Below are positions 42,793 to 53,816 of a DNA stretch of 64,000 nucleotides, in pieces; positions within the stretch are counted from its first letter, which is position 1, and each line of letters starts with the position of its first letter. A model generated the notes under the pieces. That model ran no database searches, was not told where the DNA came from, and saw only the letters and a list, made by a program, of their open reading frames with translations. The translations under genes were made by a program, and so were the position numbers. The DNA is taken from positions 3,479,436 through 3,543,435 of the forward strand of contig NZ_JAGFPK010000001.1 in the NCBI RefSeq assembly GCF_017599385.1, written 5' to 3'. The DNA is from Ciceribacter sp. L1K22. Its GTDB lineage: Bacteria > Pseudomonadota > Alphaproteobacteria > Rhizobiales > Rhizobiaceae.

Positions 42793-43640
42793 TGCGTGTT
42801 CTCAAGGAAATCGGGCGACAGCCCGCTGCGATGTTCGGCCTTCTTGTCATCATTGTCGTTCTCGTCGCGGCGCTAGGGGCGCCGTTGTTTGCGCCCTTCG
42901 ATCCGGACGAACAGATGTTCGATGGCCTCACGCTGGAAGGCGCTCCCATGCCGCCGGGCGGACCTTTCCTCCTCGGCACCGACACACTCGGCCGTGACCT
43001 GCTGTCGCGCATGCTGTTCGGCGCACGCACCTCGCTGATCATCGGCCTGGTTGCCAATGGTGTTGCCGTCGCGATCGGGCTCCTTGTCGGGATCACCGCC
43101 GGCTACATGCGCGGCTGGGCCGGAAACCTTATGATGCGGTTCACCGATCTGATGATGGCTTTTCCGGCCCTGCTGCTCGCCATCGTGCTGGCGGCACTCC
43201 TCAAGCCGAGCCTGTGGATCGTGGCGATGGTGATCGCTCTGGTCAATTGGGTACAGGTTGCACGTATCGTCTACACGGAAACCAGGGGGCTGGTGGAGCG
43301 GGACTTCATCCTTGCCGAACGCTCCCTCGGCGCTGGCCACTCTCGCATCCTGTTCCTTCACATTCTGCCGCATCTCATCCCGACAGCGATTGTCTGGGGT
43401 ACGCTCGGTATCGCCACGACGGTGCTGCTCGAGGCGACGCTGTCCTTCCTGGGGATCGGCGTGCAACCGCCGGATCCGTCCTGGGGAAACATCATCTTCG
43501 AGAGCCAGAGCTATTTTCAGGCAGCACCATGGCTCGTCTTCTTCCCCGGAGCCGTCATCCTGCTGACGGCGCTTGCCTTCAACCTGGTGGGTGATGCGCT
43601 GCGCGACATTCTCGATCCCACCCAGCGGGGGAGAGGCTGA
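42792..43640 (+). CDS. Peptide/amide ABC transporter permease (DppC type)
   Basis: This 282-residue permease has the DppC N-terminal helix, the GTDTLGRDLLSRMLFGARTS motif near residue 62, six segments and the loop 'LAERSLGAGHSRILFLHIL' near 175. Its ATG shares a base with the amiR stop (TGATG). Longer upstream frames lie inside amiR in another frame. It forms the import channel with the next gene. Confidence 0.94.
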   Translation: MRVLKEIGRQPAAMFGLLVIIVVLVAALGAPLFAPFDPDEQMFDGLTLEGAPMPPGGPFLLGTDTLGRDLLSRMLFGARTSLIIGLVANGVAVAIGLLVGITAGYMRGWAGNLMMRFTDLMMAFPALLLAIVLAALLKPSLWIVAMVIALVNWVQVARIVYTETRGLVERDFILAERSLGAGHSRILFLHILPHLIPTAIVWGTLGIATTVLLEATLSFLGIGVQPPDPSWGNIIFESQSYFQAAPWLVFFPGAVILLTALAFNLVGDALRDILDPTQRGRG

Positions 43641-44560
43641 TGCTGGCATTGCTCGGAAAACGGCTGGTCCAGTCCGTGCTCATCCTGTTCGGTGTGGCAG
43701 CGATTACCTTCGTGCTGCTCTACGCCCTCCCGGCAGATCCGGCGCGCATGCTCGCGGGTCGTAGCGCCACCGCCCAGACGGTGGAAAACATCCGGCGCGA
43801 GCTCGGCCTCGACCAGCCGCTCGCCGTTCAGTTCGCGCACTATGTCGGTGGTCTGGTCCAGGGCGACCTTGGGCGTTCCTACGCGCAAAAGACCGAGGTC
43901 GTGACACTGATCGCAGCACGCTTGCCGGCAACGCTCACTCTCATGGCGGCAGGCATCTTTCTGGAAGTGCTGCTTGGCGTTATTCTTGGCGCGATCGCTG
44001 CCCTCAATCGCGGCGGGCTGGTCGACAGAACTGTGATGATGTCGGCTTTTGTCGGCGTATCGGCGCCGCAGTTCGTGGTGGCCCTCCTTTTGCTGTACGT
44101 ATTCGCTGCAACGCTCGGCTGGTTCCCCATGTCCGGATACGGCACGGCTGCCCATGTCGTCCTGCCCGCCGCGACGCTCGGACTGCTCGGCGCAGGCTGG
44201 TACGCCCGGATGGTGCGATCGGCGATGATCGACGTGCTGAATCAGGATTACATCCGGACCGCGCGCGCCAAGGGGCTTTCGGGAGCGCGTGTCATCCTTC
44301 GCCATGTCCTACCCAATGCCATCCTGCCCATAATTGCGATGATCGGCATCGACATCGGCCAGTTCATGGGCGGCGTGGTCGTGGTCGAGGCGGTCTACGG
44401 TTGGCCCGGCATCGGGCAACTTGCCTGGCAGGCCATCCAGCAGGTCGACATCCCGATCATCATGGGCGTCACGCTCACCTCCGCCCTTGCCATCATCACC
44501 GGCAACCTGGTTGCCGACCTGATTGCGCCGGTCATCGACCCGCGTATCCGTTCACACTGA
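43640..44560 (+). CDS. Peptide/amide ABC transporter permease (DppB type)
   Basis: This 306-residue permease has the DppB-type start (ILFGVAAITFVLLYALPADP, residues about 15-34), the family motif ARMLAGRSATAQT, and the loop 'RTARAKGLSGARVILRHVL' near residue 208, ending IAPVIDPRIRSH. It overlaps the upstream permease by one base (TGATG). The binding-protein gene follows 27 bases later. Confidence 0.94.
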   Translation: MLALLGKRLVQSVLILFGVAAITFVLLYALPADPARMLAGRSATAQTVENIRRELGLDQPLAVQFAHYVGGLVQGDLGRSYAQKTEVVTLIAARLPATLTLMAAGIFLEVLLGVILGAIAALNRGGLVDRTVMMSAFVGVSAPQFVVALLLLYVFAATLGWFPMSGYGTAAHVVLPAATLGLLGAGWYARMVRSAMIDVLNQDYIRTARAKGLSGARVILRHVLPNAILPIIAMIGIDIGQFMGGVVVVEAVYGWPGIGQLAWQAIQQVDIPIIMGVTLTSALAIITGNLVADLIAPVIDPRIRSH

Positions 44561-44587
44561 AGCCTAACGACAAAGGGGAACTTCAAA

Positions 44588-46207
44588 ATGTTCAGACGTC
44601 TGCTTCTCAACTCCACGGCGGCGGCCCTCATGGCGCTGATGCCGCTGTCGGTCCATGCCCAGGAAACTCCCGGCCAGGGCGGAGACATCGTCGTCACCTA
44701 CAAGGACGACATCACCACGCTCGATCCGGCTATCGGCTATGACTGGGTCAACTGGTCGATGATCAAGAGCCTTTTCTCGCGCCTGGTCGACTATGAGCCC
44801 GGCACGGCGAATATCGTGCCTTCCCTGGCCGAAAGCTTTGAGGTGGCTCCCGATGGCCTCACCTACACATTTAAGCTGCGCAAGGGTGTGAAATTCTCCA
44901 ATGGCCGCGATGTCGTCGCCTCCGACGTCAAGTATTCGATCGAACGCGCCGTCAATCCAAAGACCCAAGGACCGGGTGCCGGGTTCTTCGGTGCCATCGC
45001 CGGCTTTGACGACATGATGGGCGGTTCAACGGAAACGCTTTCGGGTATCGAGACGCCAGATGACGGCACCGTGATCTTCAAGCTGTCGCGTCCTGATGCC
45101 ACCTTCCTGCACGTGCTTGCGATCAACTTCGCCTCGATCGTACCGAAGGAAGCCGTCGATGCGGCCGCTGGCGACTTCGGCAAGAAGCCGGTCGGTTCCG
45201 GCACCTTCATCCTGAAGGACTGGACCATTGGCCAGAAACTCGTGTTTGACCGCAACCCCGACTATTTCATCGATGGCATGCCGTATATCGACAAGGTGAC
45301 AGTCGAAGTCGGCCAGGAGCCGCTGGTGGCGCTGTTGCGTCTCCAGAAGGGAGAAGTCGACATCGCCGGCGACGGCATACCCCCGGCCAAATTCCTGGAG
45401 ATCAAGAACTCCCTTGAAGGCGCGCAGATGATCGTCGACGGCGAGCAGTTGCATACCGGTTACCTGACGCTCAACACCAAGATCAAGCCGCTGGATGACG
45501 TCAAGGTGCGCCAGGCGATTAACATGGCGGTCAACAAGGAGCGCATCACGCGCATCTTGAACGGTCGCGCGACGCCTGCCAATCAGCCGCTTCCGCCGCT
45601 GATGCCCGGCTATGACAAGGAGTTCACCGGCTACGCCTTCGACGTCGAGAAGGCCAAGGCACTGCTGGCAGAGGCCGGTTATGCCGACGGCTTCGAGACC
45701 GTTCTTTACTCGACCAACACCGATCCGCAGCCGCGCATCGCTCAGGCGATCCAGCAGGACCTGGCGGCCATTGGCGTAAAGGCCGAAGTGCGGGCTCTGG
45801 CCCAAGGCAATGTCATCGCAGCCGGCGGCACCGAAGGCGAAGCCCCGATGATCTGGTCCGGCGGCATGGCCTGGATCGCCGACTTCCCGGATCCGTCCAA
45901 CTTCTATGGCCCGATCCTCGGCTGCGCCGGCGCGGTGCAGGGCGGCTGGAACTGGTCGTGGTATTGCAACGAAGCGCTCGACAAGCGCGCGGTCGAGGCA
46001 GATTCCATGTCCGATCCGGCCAAGGCTGCCGAGCGTCAGGCGCTTTGGAGCAAGATCTACACCGACATCATGGCCGATGCGCCTTGGGTGCCAGTCATCA
46101 ACGAACGTCGCGTCGTCGCCAAGTCGCTGCGCATGGGCGGACCTGACAACATCTACATCGATCCGACCCGCGTCATCAATTACGATGCGATTTTCGTGAA
46201 GCAGTGA
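44588..46207 (+). CDS. Peptide/amide ABC transporter substrate-binding protein
   Basis: This 539-residue periplasmic protein of the SBP_bac_5 family has a signal peptide (about 1-24, ending SVHAQE). Motifs include YKDDITTLDPAIGYDWVNWS near residue 38, LAESFEVAPDGLTYTFKLRK near 80, and 'AINMAVNKERITRILNGRA' near 318. AGGGGA precedes the ATG. It differs strongly from the binding protein at 33053-34567. The ligand is inferred to be an amide or amide-bearing peptide because AmiC and an amidase flank it. Confidence 0.93.
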   Translation: MFRRLLLNSTAAALMALMPLSVHAQETPGQGGDIVVTYKDDITTLDPAIGYDWVNWSMIKSLFSRLVDYEPGTANIVPSLAESFEVAPDGLTYTFKLRKGVKFSNGRDVVASDVKYSIERAVNPKTQGPGAGFFGAIAGFDDMMGGSTETLSGIETPDDGTVIFKLSRPDATFLHVLAINFASIVPKEAVDAAAGDFGKKPVGSGTFILKDWTIGQKLVFDRNPDYFIDGMPYIDKVTVEVGQEPLVALLRLQKGEVDIAGDGIPPAKFLEIKNSLEGAQMIVDGEQLHTGYLTLNTKIKPLDDVKVRQAINMAVNKERITRILNGRATPANQPLPPLMPGYDKEFTGYAFDVEKAKALLAEAGYADGFETVLYSTNTDPQPRIAQAIQQDLAAIGVKAEVRALAQGNVIAAGGTEGEAPMIWSGGMAWIADFPDPSNFYGPILGCAGAVQGGWNWSWYCNEALDKRAVEADSMSDPAKAAERQALWSKIYTDIMADAPWVPVINERRVVAKSLRMGGPDNIYIDPTRVINYDAIFVKQ

Positions 46208-46220
46208 TCGACCTGCCATT

Positions 46221-46253
46221 GCTCCTCCCTTCCCGGCGGGGGGAGGAGCTTTT
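46221..46253 (+). terminator. Terminator-like hairpin between binding-protein gene and fmdA
   Basis: GCTCCTCCC (46221-46229) pairs with GGGAGGAGC (46241-46249) and is followed by TTTT. It lies 14 bases after the binding-protein stop and 35 before fmdA, so it would reduce expression of the amidase and ATPase genes and protect the upstream message. It is a partial terminator or processing site rather than the end of the operon, because fmdA follows in the same direction. Confidence 0.65.
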
Positions 46254-46287
46254 CGAGGAAACACCACAACACTCCTGAGGCCTCATC

Positions 46288-47228
46288 ATGTGCGTCGCCT
46301 GCAACCACACCATTCATCGCGCCCAACACAATTTCGGCTGGAACAAGGACTTTCCTCCGGCCCTGACCGCCAAACCTGGCGAGACGATTCTGTTCGAGTG
46401 CCTGGACTCTTCCGGCGGCCAGTTGGGTCCCGATGCAACGCTCGAGACGCTTGCCAATCTCGATTTCGGCAAGATCAATCCCGTCTCCGGTCCGGTATAT
46501 GTGGAAGGCGCAAAACCAGGCGACGCGTTGAAGGTGACGATCCGCAAGTTCCATCCGTGCGGGTATGGCTGGACAGCGAACATTCCCGGATTCGGCCTTC
46601 TCGCCGACCAGTTCAAGGACCCTGCGCTGCATGTCTGGTCCTACGACACCGCCTCGATGGCTCCCGCCGCCTATGGCCCCGGCGGAAAGGTGCCGCTGAA
46701 GCCGTTCACGGGCACCATCGGCGTCGCGCCGGCCGAAGCCGGCCTGCATTCCGTCGTCCCGCCCCGTCGCGTCGGCGGCAACATGGACATCCGCGACCTG
46801 ACATCGGGCGTGACACTCTATCTGCCGATCGAAGTTGAGGGCGCGCTTTTCTCAGTCGGCGACACCCATGCCGCGCAGGGTGACGGCGAAGTCTGCGGAA
46901 CTGCGATCGAAAGCCAGATGAACGTCGAGCTGACACTCGACCTCGTGAAGGGTGCCAACCTCAAGACGCCTCGTTTCACCACAACCGAACCGGTGACCCG
47001 TCATCTTGACGGGGCCGGCTATGAAGTGACCACCGGCATCGGTCCCGACCTCATGACGGGCGCGCAGGAAGCAGTCATGCGGATGATCGACCTGCTGTGC
47101 ACCGAGCACGGCATGAATGCGGTCGATGCCTACATGCTCTGCTCGGTCTGCGGCGATCTCAGGATCAGCGAGATCGTCGACATGCCGAACTGGGTCGTCT
47201 CCTTCTACTTCCCAAGGATCGTTCTTTC

Positions 47229-47232
<4 letters not shown>
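46288..47232 (+). CDS. fmdA: Acetamidase/formamidase family hydrolase
   Basis: This 314-residue protein of the FmdA/AmdA family hydrolyses short amides to acid and ammonia in the cytoplasm. Family motifs include PVSGPVYVEGAKPGDALKV (about 65-83), 'PRRVGGNMDIRDLTSG' (about 155), VGDTHAAQGDGEVCGTAIE (about 190) and AYMLCSVCGDLRISEIVD near the C-terminus. Its sequence is rich in Cys (for example MCVACNHT at the start). It sits inside the AmiCR-regulated ABC operon and overlaps the ATPase start by four bases. Formamide versus another amide cannot be decided from sequence. Confidence 0.92.
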
Positions 47233-48902
<1,670 letters not shown>

Positions 48903-49039
48903 GGCAACGGCTTCCAGGCTGCAGCCTGGCGGCTATGTTGCGAAAGCCTCTTAAGCCAGACCTCAGCTGTCGCAGGCGAGGTCAAACTGGCATCCCCGCA
49001 AACGCTAAGTGGACCGCGACAATACTTGATTTGCCGCTT

Positions 49040-49053
49040 ATCAAATATCCATT
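49040..49053. promoter_or_regulatory. 14-bp motif shared with 56370-56383
   Basis: ATCAAATATCCATT here is the exact reverse complement of AATGGATATTTGAT at 56370-56383. It lies 31 bases before the GMC oxidoreductase start, in the 181-base stretch 48903-49083. A related half, TGGATAT, sits at 50819-50825 before the first enolase-superfamily gene. A shared regulator of the amine/alcohol genes could use it. Confidence 0.4.
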
Positions 49054-49083
49054 TTCAAGATGCTTCGGGGTGAATGGTCCATC

Positions 49084-50712
49084 ATGGCGACCGATCAGGT
49101 TTTTGATTTCGTAATCGTCGGCGCCGGATCGGCGGGCTGCGTTCTCGCCAACCGGCTGAGCGCCGATCCGAAGACCAGAGTTCTTCTGATCGAAGCAGGC
49201 GGCAGCGACCTCAATTTCTGGGTCCGCATGCCGATTGGTTATGGAAAGACCTTCTATCACCCACGACTCAACTGGCGCTACCAGACCGAAGCCGAAAGCG
49301 GGCTGGGAGGTCGGCAGGCCTATTGGCCGCGCGGCCGTGTGATTGGTGGATCCAGTTCCATCAACGCCATGGTCTACGTGCGCGGACAATATCAGGATTT
49401 CGACGCCTGGGCGGCGCTCGGCAATACCGGTTGGTCGGCCGCCGAGGTTCTTTCGGTCTACAAGAGGATGGAGGACAACCTGGAAGGCGCTGACGAATGG
49501 CGCGGCAAAGGCGGGCCGCTGACGATCACCAGCATGAAGGGCGCGGTTCACCCCCTCGCGAATGACTACCTCAAGTCAGCCGAAGCGGCGGGCATCGCGA
49601 TCAACGAAGACTATAACGGGGCGAGCCAGGAGGGGGCGGCGATCTATCAAGTTACGACGCGCGGTGGCTTCCGGTGCTCGTCGGCGGATGCTTATCTGCG
49701 CCCCGTCCGCAAGCGCTCCAACCTGGAGATTATGACCAATACGCATGTCACGCGCATCTTGATGGAAGGCACGCGCGCAGTCGGCGTGGAGTACCTGCGC
49801 GATGGCATTCGCGAGACGGTTCGGACGGCAAGGGAGGTCATCCTCTCTGCCGGCGCAGTCAACTCCCCACAGATCATGATGCTATCGGGGATCGGAGATG
49901 CGAAGCGGCTGTCCTCCCTCGGCATTCCCGTCGTAAATCACGCTCCAAAGGTGGGGAAAAACCTGCAGGATCATCTTGGTTTTGACTATATCTACGAAGC
50001 GACCCGTCCAACCCTCAACGATGTCTTGCGACCCTGGTGGAGCCGGTTGGCCGTCGGCCTTCAATATGTGCTGACGCGAAAGGGACCGCTGTCGCTGAGC
50101 GTCAATCAGGCCGGTGGGTTCGTCCGCAGTCGTTCCGATCGGTCTCGCCCCAATATCCAGCTCTATTTTTCGCCGCTCAGCTACACGCGGGCCATTCCAG
50201 GAAAACGCGCGCTGATGCGCACCGACCTCTTCTCCGGCTTCATGCTTGGTATTTCCAATTGCCACCCACGCAGTCGCGGCGAGATCGATCTGAAGTCGGT
50301 TGACCCTTTTGCCGCGCCACTCATCCGGCCCAACTACCTCTCCGATGCCGCCGATCTTGAGGAAATGGTGGACGCGGCACGCATCTTGCGGCGGATCGCG
50401 GCGGAACAGCCGATGGCGGGGCTGATCAAGCGCGAGATCGTGCCTGGCCCCGATATCGATAGCGACGAGGAGATCGCAGCCGATATCCGCGCGAGAAGCG
50501 GTTCGGTCTTCCACGCCTGCGGCACATGCGCAATGGGTCCGGAGCCCGGCCAATCGGTCGTCGATGCTCGTCTGAAGGTTCACGGCATCGAGGGTTTGCG
50601 CGTCGTCGACGCCTCGATCTTCCCGCTGATCCCCTCGGGCAATATAAACGCCCCCTCGATCATGGTCGGCGAAAAAGGAGCGGACTTCATCCTTGAAGAC
50701 TGGCGTAGGTAG
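49084..50712 (+). CDS. GMC-family FAD oxidoreductase (choline dehydrogenase-like)
   Basis: This 542-residue enzyme has an N-terminal FAD-binding motif GAGSAGCVLANRL (about residue 12), the GMC signature region 'WPRGRVIGGSSSINAMVYVR' (about 80), LSAGAVNSPQIMMLSGIG (about 260), and the catalytic His in VFHACGTCAMG (about 478) with the second base pair partner in GNINAPSIM (about 522). GMC enzymes oxidise alcohols such as choline or polyethylene glycol. ATG 49084 is preferred over 49060 because it starts directly before the FAD fold. Substrate is unknown. Confidence 0.92.
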   Translation: MATDQVFDFVIVGAGSAGCVLANRLSADPKTRVLLIEAGGSDLNFWVRMPIGYGKTFYHPRLNWRYQTEAESGLGGRQAYWPRGRVIGGSSSINAMVYVRGQYQDFDAWAALGNTGWSAAEVLSVYKRMEDNLEGADEWRGKGGPLTITSMKGAVHPLANDYLKSAEAAGIAINEDYNGASQEGAAIYQVTTRGGFRCSSADAYLRPVRKRSNLEIMTNTHVTRILMEGTRAVGVEYLRDGIRETVRTAREVILSAGAVNSPQIMMLSGIGDAKRLSSLGIPVVNHAPKVGKNLQDHLGFDYIYEATRPTLNDVLRPWWSRLAVGLQYVLTRKGPLSLSVNQAGGFVRSRSDRSRPNIQLYFSPLSYTRAIPGKRALMRTDLFSGFMLGISNCHPRSRGEIDLKSVDPFAAPLIRPNYLSDAADLEEMVDAARILRRIAAEQPMAGLIKREIVPGPDIDSDEEIAADIRARSGSVFHACGTCAMGPEPGQSVVDARLKVHGIEGLRVVDASIFPLIPSGNINAPSIMVGEKGADFILEDWRR

Positions 50713-50739
50713 CTCTCCCGCCTTTATTTACGTGATGTC

Positions 50740-50782
50740 GCTCCCTGCCTCGTTTCTCGGCCGCCATAAGCAGGGGAGCTTT
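50740..50782 (+). terminator. Terminator after the GMC gene
   Basis: GCTCCCTGC (50740-50748) pairs with GCAGGGGAGC (50770-50779) with one bulged base and is followed by a short T run. It lies 28 bases after the GMC stop. The following stretch to 50915 holds the dyad CCAATT-ATTCA-AATTGG (50805-50821), possibly an operator of the next gene. Confidence 0.5.
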
Positions 50783-50915
50783 CCCGCCCATCAGACTGGC
50801 CTTCCCAATTATTCAAATTGGATATCGTGAGCATTCCACTTTCTTCTTAGGGTGGTGCTTGAAAGTCAGCATGGCGATGCAATCGGAAATTTCAGAAATT
50901 GCTGGAGGGTTGGAA

Positions 50916-52115
50916 ATGCAGATACTGGACCGGATCGAACTCTATGTCGTGAACGCACCGCTCGCCGCACCGTTCGCCCCGTCATGGATGCCGGGCACGA
51001 TCCGCCACAATGTGTCTTTCACACTCGCGCGATTGATCACGGACGATGGGGTTGAAGGCTGGAGCGCATTTTCGGGAGGTGGACGCGATCGCGCCGGCAT
51101 CGGCGATACTATAGCCAACTTGTTTCTCGGCCAGGACCCCGAAGATATCGAGAGGGTTTCAGAGCGAATCCAGATCATGGCCGTAGGCGGCAATTTTAAT
51201 TGGTGGCTCGAACCGGCCTTCTGGGACATCAAGGCGAAGAATGCCGGCGTACCGCTCTACAAGCTGCTTGGTGGCACACATGATCGCATCAAGCTCTACG
51301 CATCCGCTGGCGAAATCAAGGAGCCGGCGGCGCGGCGCGAGGAAGCTGAGGCGCGGCTTGAAGACGGCTTCGACACGATGAAGATTCGCATTCATGATTT
51401 CGACGAACAGGTCGATATCGCGCATATCTCCGATGCCGCAACCTACATGCAGGGTCGGATGAAGATTTCGGTGGACTGCAATCAGGCATTTCGCCTGACG
51501 CAGAACGGCGCTGCGCCGCTCTGGTCGCTCGACCGTGCTAAGCGTTTCGTCGATGCGGCGGCCGATGTCGGACTGGCGTGGGTGGAAGAGCCGTTGTTCG
51601 GCGAGTGGCACGAGGAGATCGCGCGGTTGACGGCCTATTCCCGGGTTCCGATCGCCGGCGGCGAGCTGCATTTGATGGGCTACAACGAACTCGCCCGCAT
51701 GGCCAAAATGGGCTGCTACAACATCTTCCAGCCCGATGCGATGTGGGCGGGCGGGGTCAAGCAGGGCATGGATCTGAGCAGGCTCTGCCGCGAGCGCGGC
51801 CTGAAGTTTACGCCGCATTGCTGGTCGAATGGTTTCGGTTTCATCGTTAACGCTCACGTCTTCGCCGCGAGCGGCTTTGCCGACGAGATGCTCTACGAGT
51901 ATCCGTTCGCTCCACCGGGCTGGGTCCCGGAGGGGCGGGATGCGATCATCGGGCAACCCTTCGTGCACAACCGCGGCTGGTTCGACATGCCGCAGACGCC
52001 GGGCCTCGGATTCGAGATCGATCACCGCGCCCTCGAGAAGCACGGGCGCTGCTTCTTCAAGGCGAGCCGGAAGGAGCGGCACTGGATGCCGGAAGCACTG
52101 GCTGACATCCGGTAG
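50916..52115 (+). CDS. Enolase-superfamily dehydratase/racemase, copy 1
   Basis: This 399-residue MR/MLE-type enzyme has an N-terminal capping domain (about 1-120) and a TIM barrel. Metal ligands appear as Asp in ISVDCNQAF (about 205), Glu in AWVEEPLF (about 240) and Glu in AGGELHLM (about 266). The base motif is MKIRIHD (Lys-x-Arg, about 172) and the His in FTPHCWSNG (about 322) completes the mandelate-racemase pattern. ATG 50916 is chosen for its GGAGGG; the frame opens upstream at 50859. Acid-sugar dehydratase is the commonest activity of such proteins, but the substrate is open. Confidence 0.88.
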   Translation: MQILDRIELYVVNAPLAAPFAPSWMPGTIRHNVSFTLARLITDDGVEGWSAFSGGGRDRAGIGDTIANLFLGQDPEDIERVSERIQIMAVGGNFNWWLEPAFWDIKAKNAGVPLYKLLGGTHDRIKLYASAGEIKEPAARREEAEARLEDGFDTMKIRIHDFDEQVDIAHISDAATYMQGRMKISVDCNQAFRLTQNGAAPLWSLDRAKRFVDAAADVGLAWVEEPLFGEWHEEIARLTAYSRVPIAGGELHLMGYNELARMAKMGCYNIFQPDAMWAGGVKQGMDLSRLCRERGLKFTPHCWSNGFGFIVNAHVFAASGFADEMLYEYPFAPPGWVPEGRDAIIGQPFVHNRGWFDMPQTPGLGFEIDHRALEKHGRCFFKASRKERHWMPEALADIR

Positions 52116-52155
52116 GCCTAGCGAACGCTTCTTTTGCAACGGCAATTTGGCGAGA

Positions 52156-52182
52156 GAGGCCCGGCGACTGCGCGTCGGCCTC
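52156..52182. terminator. Hairpin between convergent genes
   Basis: GAGGCC (52156-52161) and GGCCTC (52177-52182) can pair, with an inner CGAC/GTCG stem, in the 78-base gap between the convergent enolase-superfamily and MocR genes. CGCTTGCTATTTT follows on the plus strand. Bidirectional termination is likely. Confidence 0.45.
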
Positions 52183-52193
52183 GCTTGCTATTT

Positions 52194-53681
52194 TCACCCG
52201 TGCATCTCCCGCAACAGGTCGGCGAGGTCCTGAACGGCCGAAACGGTTGCGCGCGGTGAGACCGCGCTGAAGCCGAGGATCAGGCCCTTTTGCGCCGGTG
52301 CGAGCGAAAACCGGCTGAGCGGCGAAACGATGATGCCGCGCTCAAGCGCCTTTGCCGCCACCGCATCCTCATCGATTTCCGACAGAAAGCGTCCGACTGT
52401 CTGAAAGCCGGTCGTCGTCGGTTGCACGTCGAGAAGACCGCCCAGGTGCTCCTCCGCCGACGTGATCAACGCAGCCTGCCGTTCGGCGTAGATGCGTCGC
52501 ATGCGTCTCAGATGCGCGTTGAAATGGCCCTGCTCCATGAAGTTCGCCATGATGGCCTGGAGGCTGGAAGGGGCTCCTTGCATGGTGGCGCCCGCCACGC
52601 GACGGAACATCTTTGCAAGCTCCGGCGGGGCCACGATGTAGCCGAGCCTGAGTGCCGCGAACATCACCTTCGAGAATGTACCGACATAGATGACGCGTCC
52701 GGCCGTATCGACGCTTTTCAGCGTCGGCGCGGGATGGCCGGAATAATAGAACTCGCCATCATAATCGTCCTCGACGATCCAGGCGCCGCAGCGTCCGGCG
52801 GCGGAGAGCAGTTCCAGCCGCCGGCCAAGCGACATGGTTACACCGAGCGGGTGCTGGCGCGCCGGGGTCACGAAGGCCATGCGGAACTCGGGGCATGTTT
52901 TCAATCCGGCTGCGACATCGATGCCCTGATCATCGACAGGCACGGGGACAAGGCTGGCGCCGCTCGACACGAGACTGTTGCGTGCGCCGATCGGTCCCGG
53001 ATTTTCAAACCACACCTTGTCTCCCGGATTGAGCAGCATCTGGCCGATCCGGTTGAAAGCGTCCTGAGCGCCATTGAAGATGAAGACGTCGTCGGGTTCG
53101 CAGGCGACGCCGCGGTTGGCCTTGAGATGGTTGCAGATCGCCTTGCGAAGTTCATAGAGGCCGACAGGGTCGGGATAACCCAGCACCAGATGGCGCGACT
53201 GCCTCCAGTACTGGGCCGATAGCCGTGCCCAGAGCGCCATCGGGAACTCGTCATTGGCTGGCATGCCGGTGACGAAAGGTCGTGGCACTGGCGGATGCGA
53301 CAGGCGAGGGAAATATTGCTCGGAAGCTTCCAGACTAAGACGCGCTAGCCTTGGCGGCGTCGTATCGGCCGGCTCTTGAACCGGCTCCGCCTTCTGCGGA
53401 CGCTCCTGATCCAGTGTCTCGCTCACATAGGCACCTGCGCCGACGCGGGAATAGATCAGCTCCTCTGCCATCAACTGCTCGTAAACGGTGACCGCCGTCG
53501 TGCGCGAAACGCCCTGGTCCTTGGCCAGAGTGCGACTCGAAGGCAATCGCTCGCCCGCGGCCAGCCTTCCCGACAGGATGAGCTCGCGCAGGCCACTGGC
53601 CAATTGCGCGGTCACGGAGCTTTCGTCGTCCCTGTCGATCCTGATCGGCGGTATCAGCGCGCCGCCGGCATATTTTACCAT
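52194..53681 (-). CDS. MocR-type GntR/aminotransferase regulator
   Basis: This 495-residue regulator has an N-terminal GntR winged helix (about 20-85; GERLPSSRTLAKDQGVSRTT) joined to an aminotransferase class I-like domain (about 120-480). The latter has the PLP lysine in GTFSKVMFAALRLG (about 315), EDDYDGEFYYSG (about 285) and the Arg-containing C-terminus. MocR proteins bind PLP and an amine or amino acid and activate divergent genes. It is divergent from the enolase-superfamily gene at 53817, the likely target. Confidence 0.93.
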   Translation of the reverse strand: MVKYAGGALIPPIRIDRDDESSVTAQLASGLRELILSGRLAAGERLPSSRTLAKDQGVSRTTAVTVYEQLMAEELIYSRVGAGAYVSETLDQERPQKAEPVQEPADTTPPRLARLSLEASEQYFPRLSHPPVPRPFVTGMPANDEFPMALWARLSAQYWRQSRHLVLGYPDPVGLYELRKAICNHLKANRGVACEPDDVFIFNGAQDAFNRIGQMLLNPGDKVWFENPGPIGARNSLVSSGASLVPVPVDDQGIDVAAGLKTCPEFRMAFVTPARQHPLGVTMSLGRRLELLSAAGRCGAWIVEDDYDGEFYYSGHPAPTLKSVDTAGRVIYVGTFSKVMFAALRLGYIVAPPELAKMFRRVAGATMQGAPSSLQAIMANFMEQGHFNAHLRRMRRIYAERQAALITSAEEHLGGLLDVQPTTTGFQTVGRFLSEIDEDAVAAKALERGIIVSPLSRFSLAPAQKGLILGFSAVSPRATVSAVQDLADLLREMHG

Positions 53682-53816
53682 TCCCGTCCGTCCGGAAGAC
53701 TGGAGTTTCGATTATTGGCATGAAAACTATTCCAAAATGGACCTTAGTCAAAGGCCAGTTTAAGCTCACAGTGAGGCCAGTCCATCTTGGCTTTTTGCCC
53801 GACGCGAGGTTCGGCA

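Noticed and set aside
42474-43640. N-terminally extended permease from 42474
   Set aside because: The extension runs through amiR in another frame and is not permease-like; ATG 42792 overlaps the amiR stop. The same applies to the extensions from 30016, 36421 and 47097.
45026-46267. 413-codon minus-strand frame
   Set aside because: It lies opposite a typical peptide-binding protein with a signal peptide; the translated sequence has no recognisable motif.
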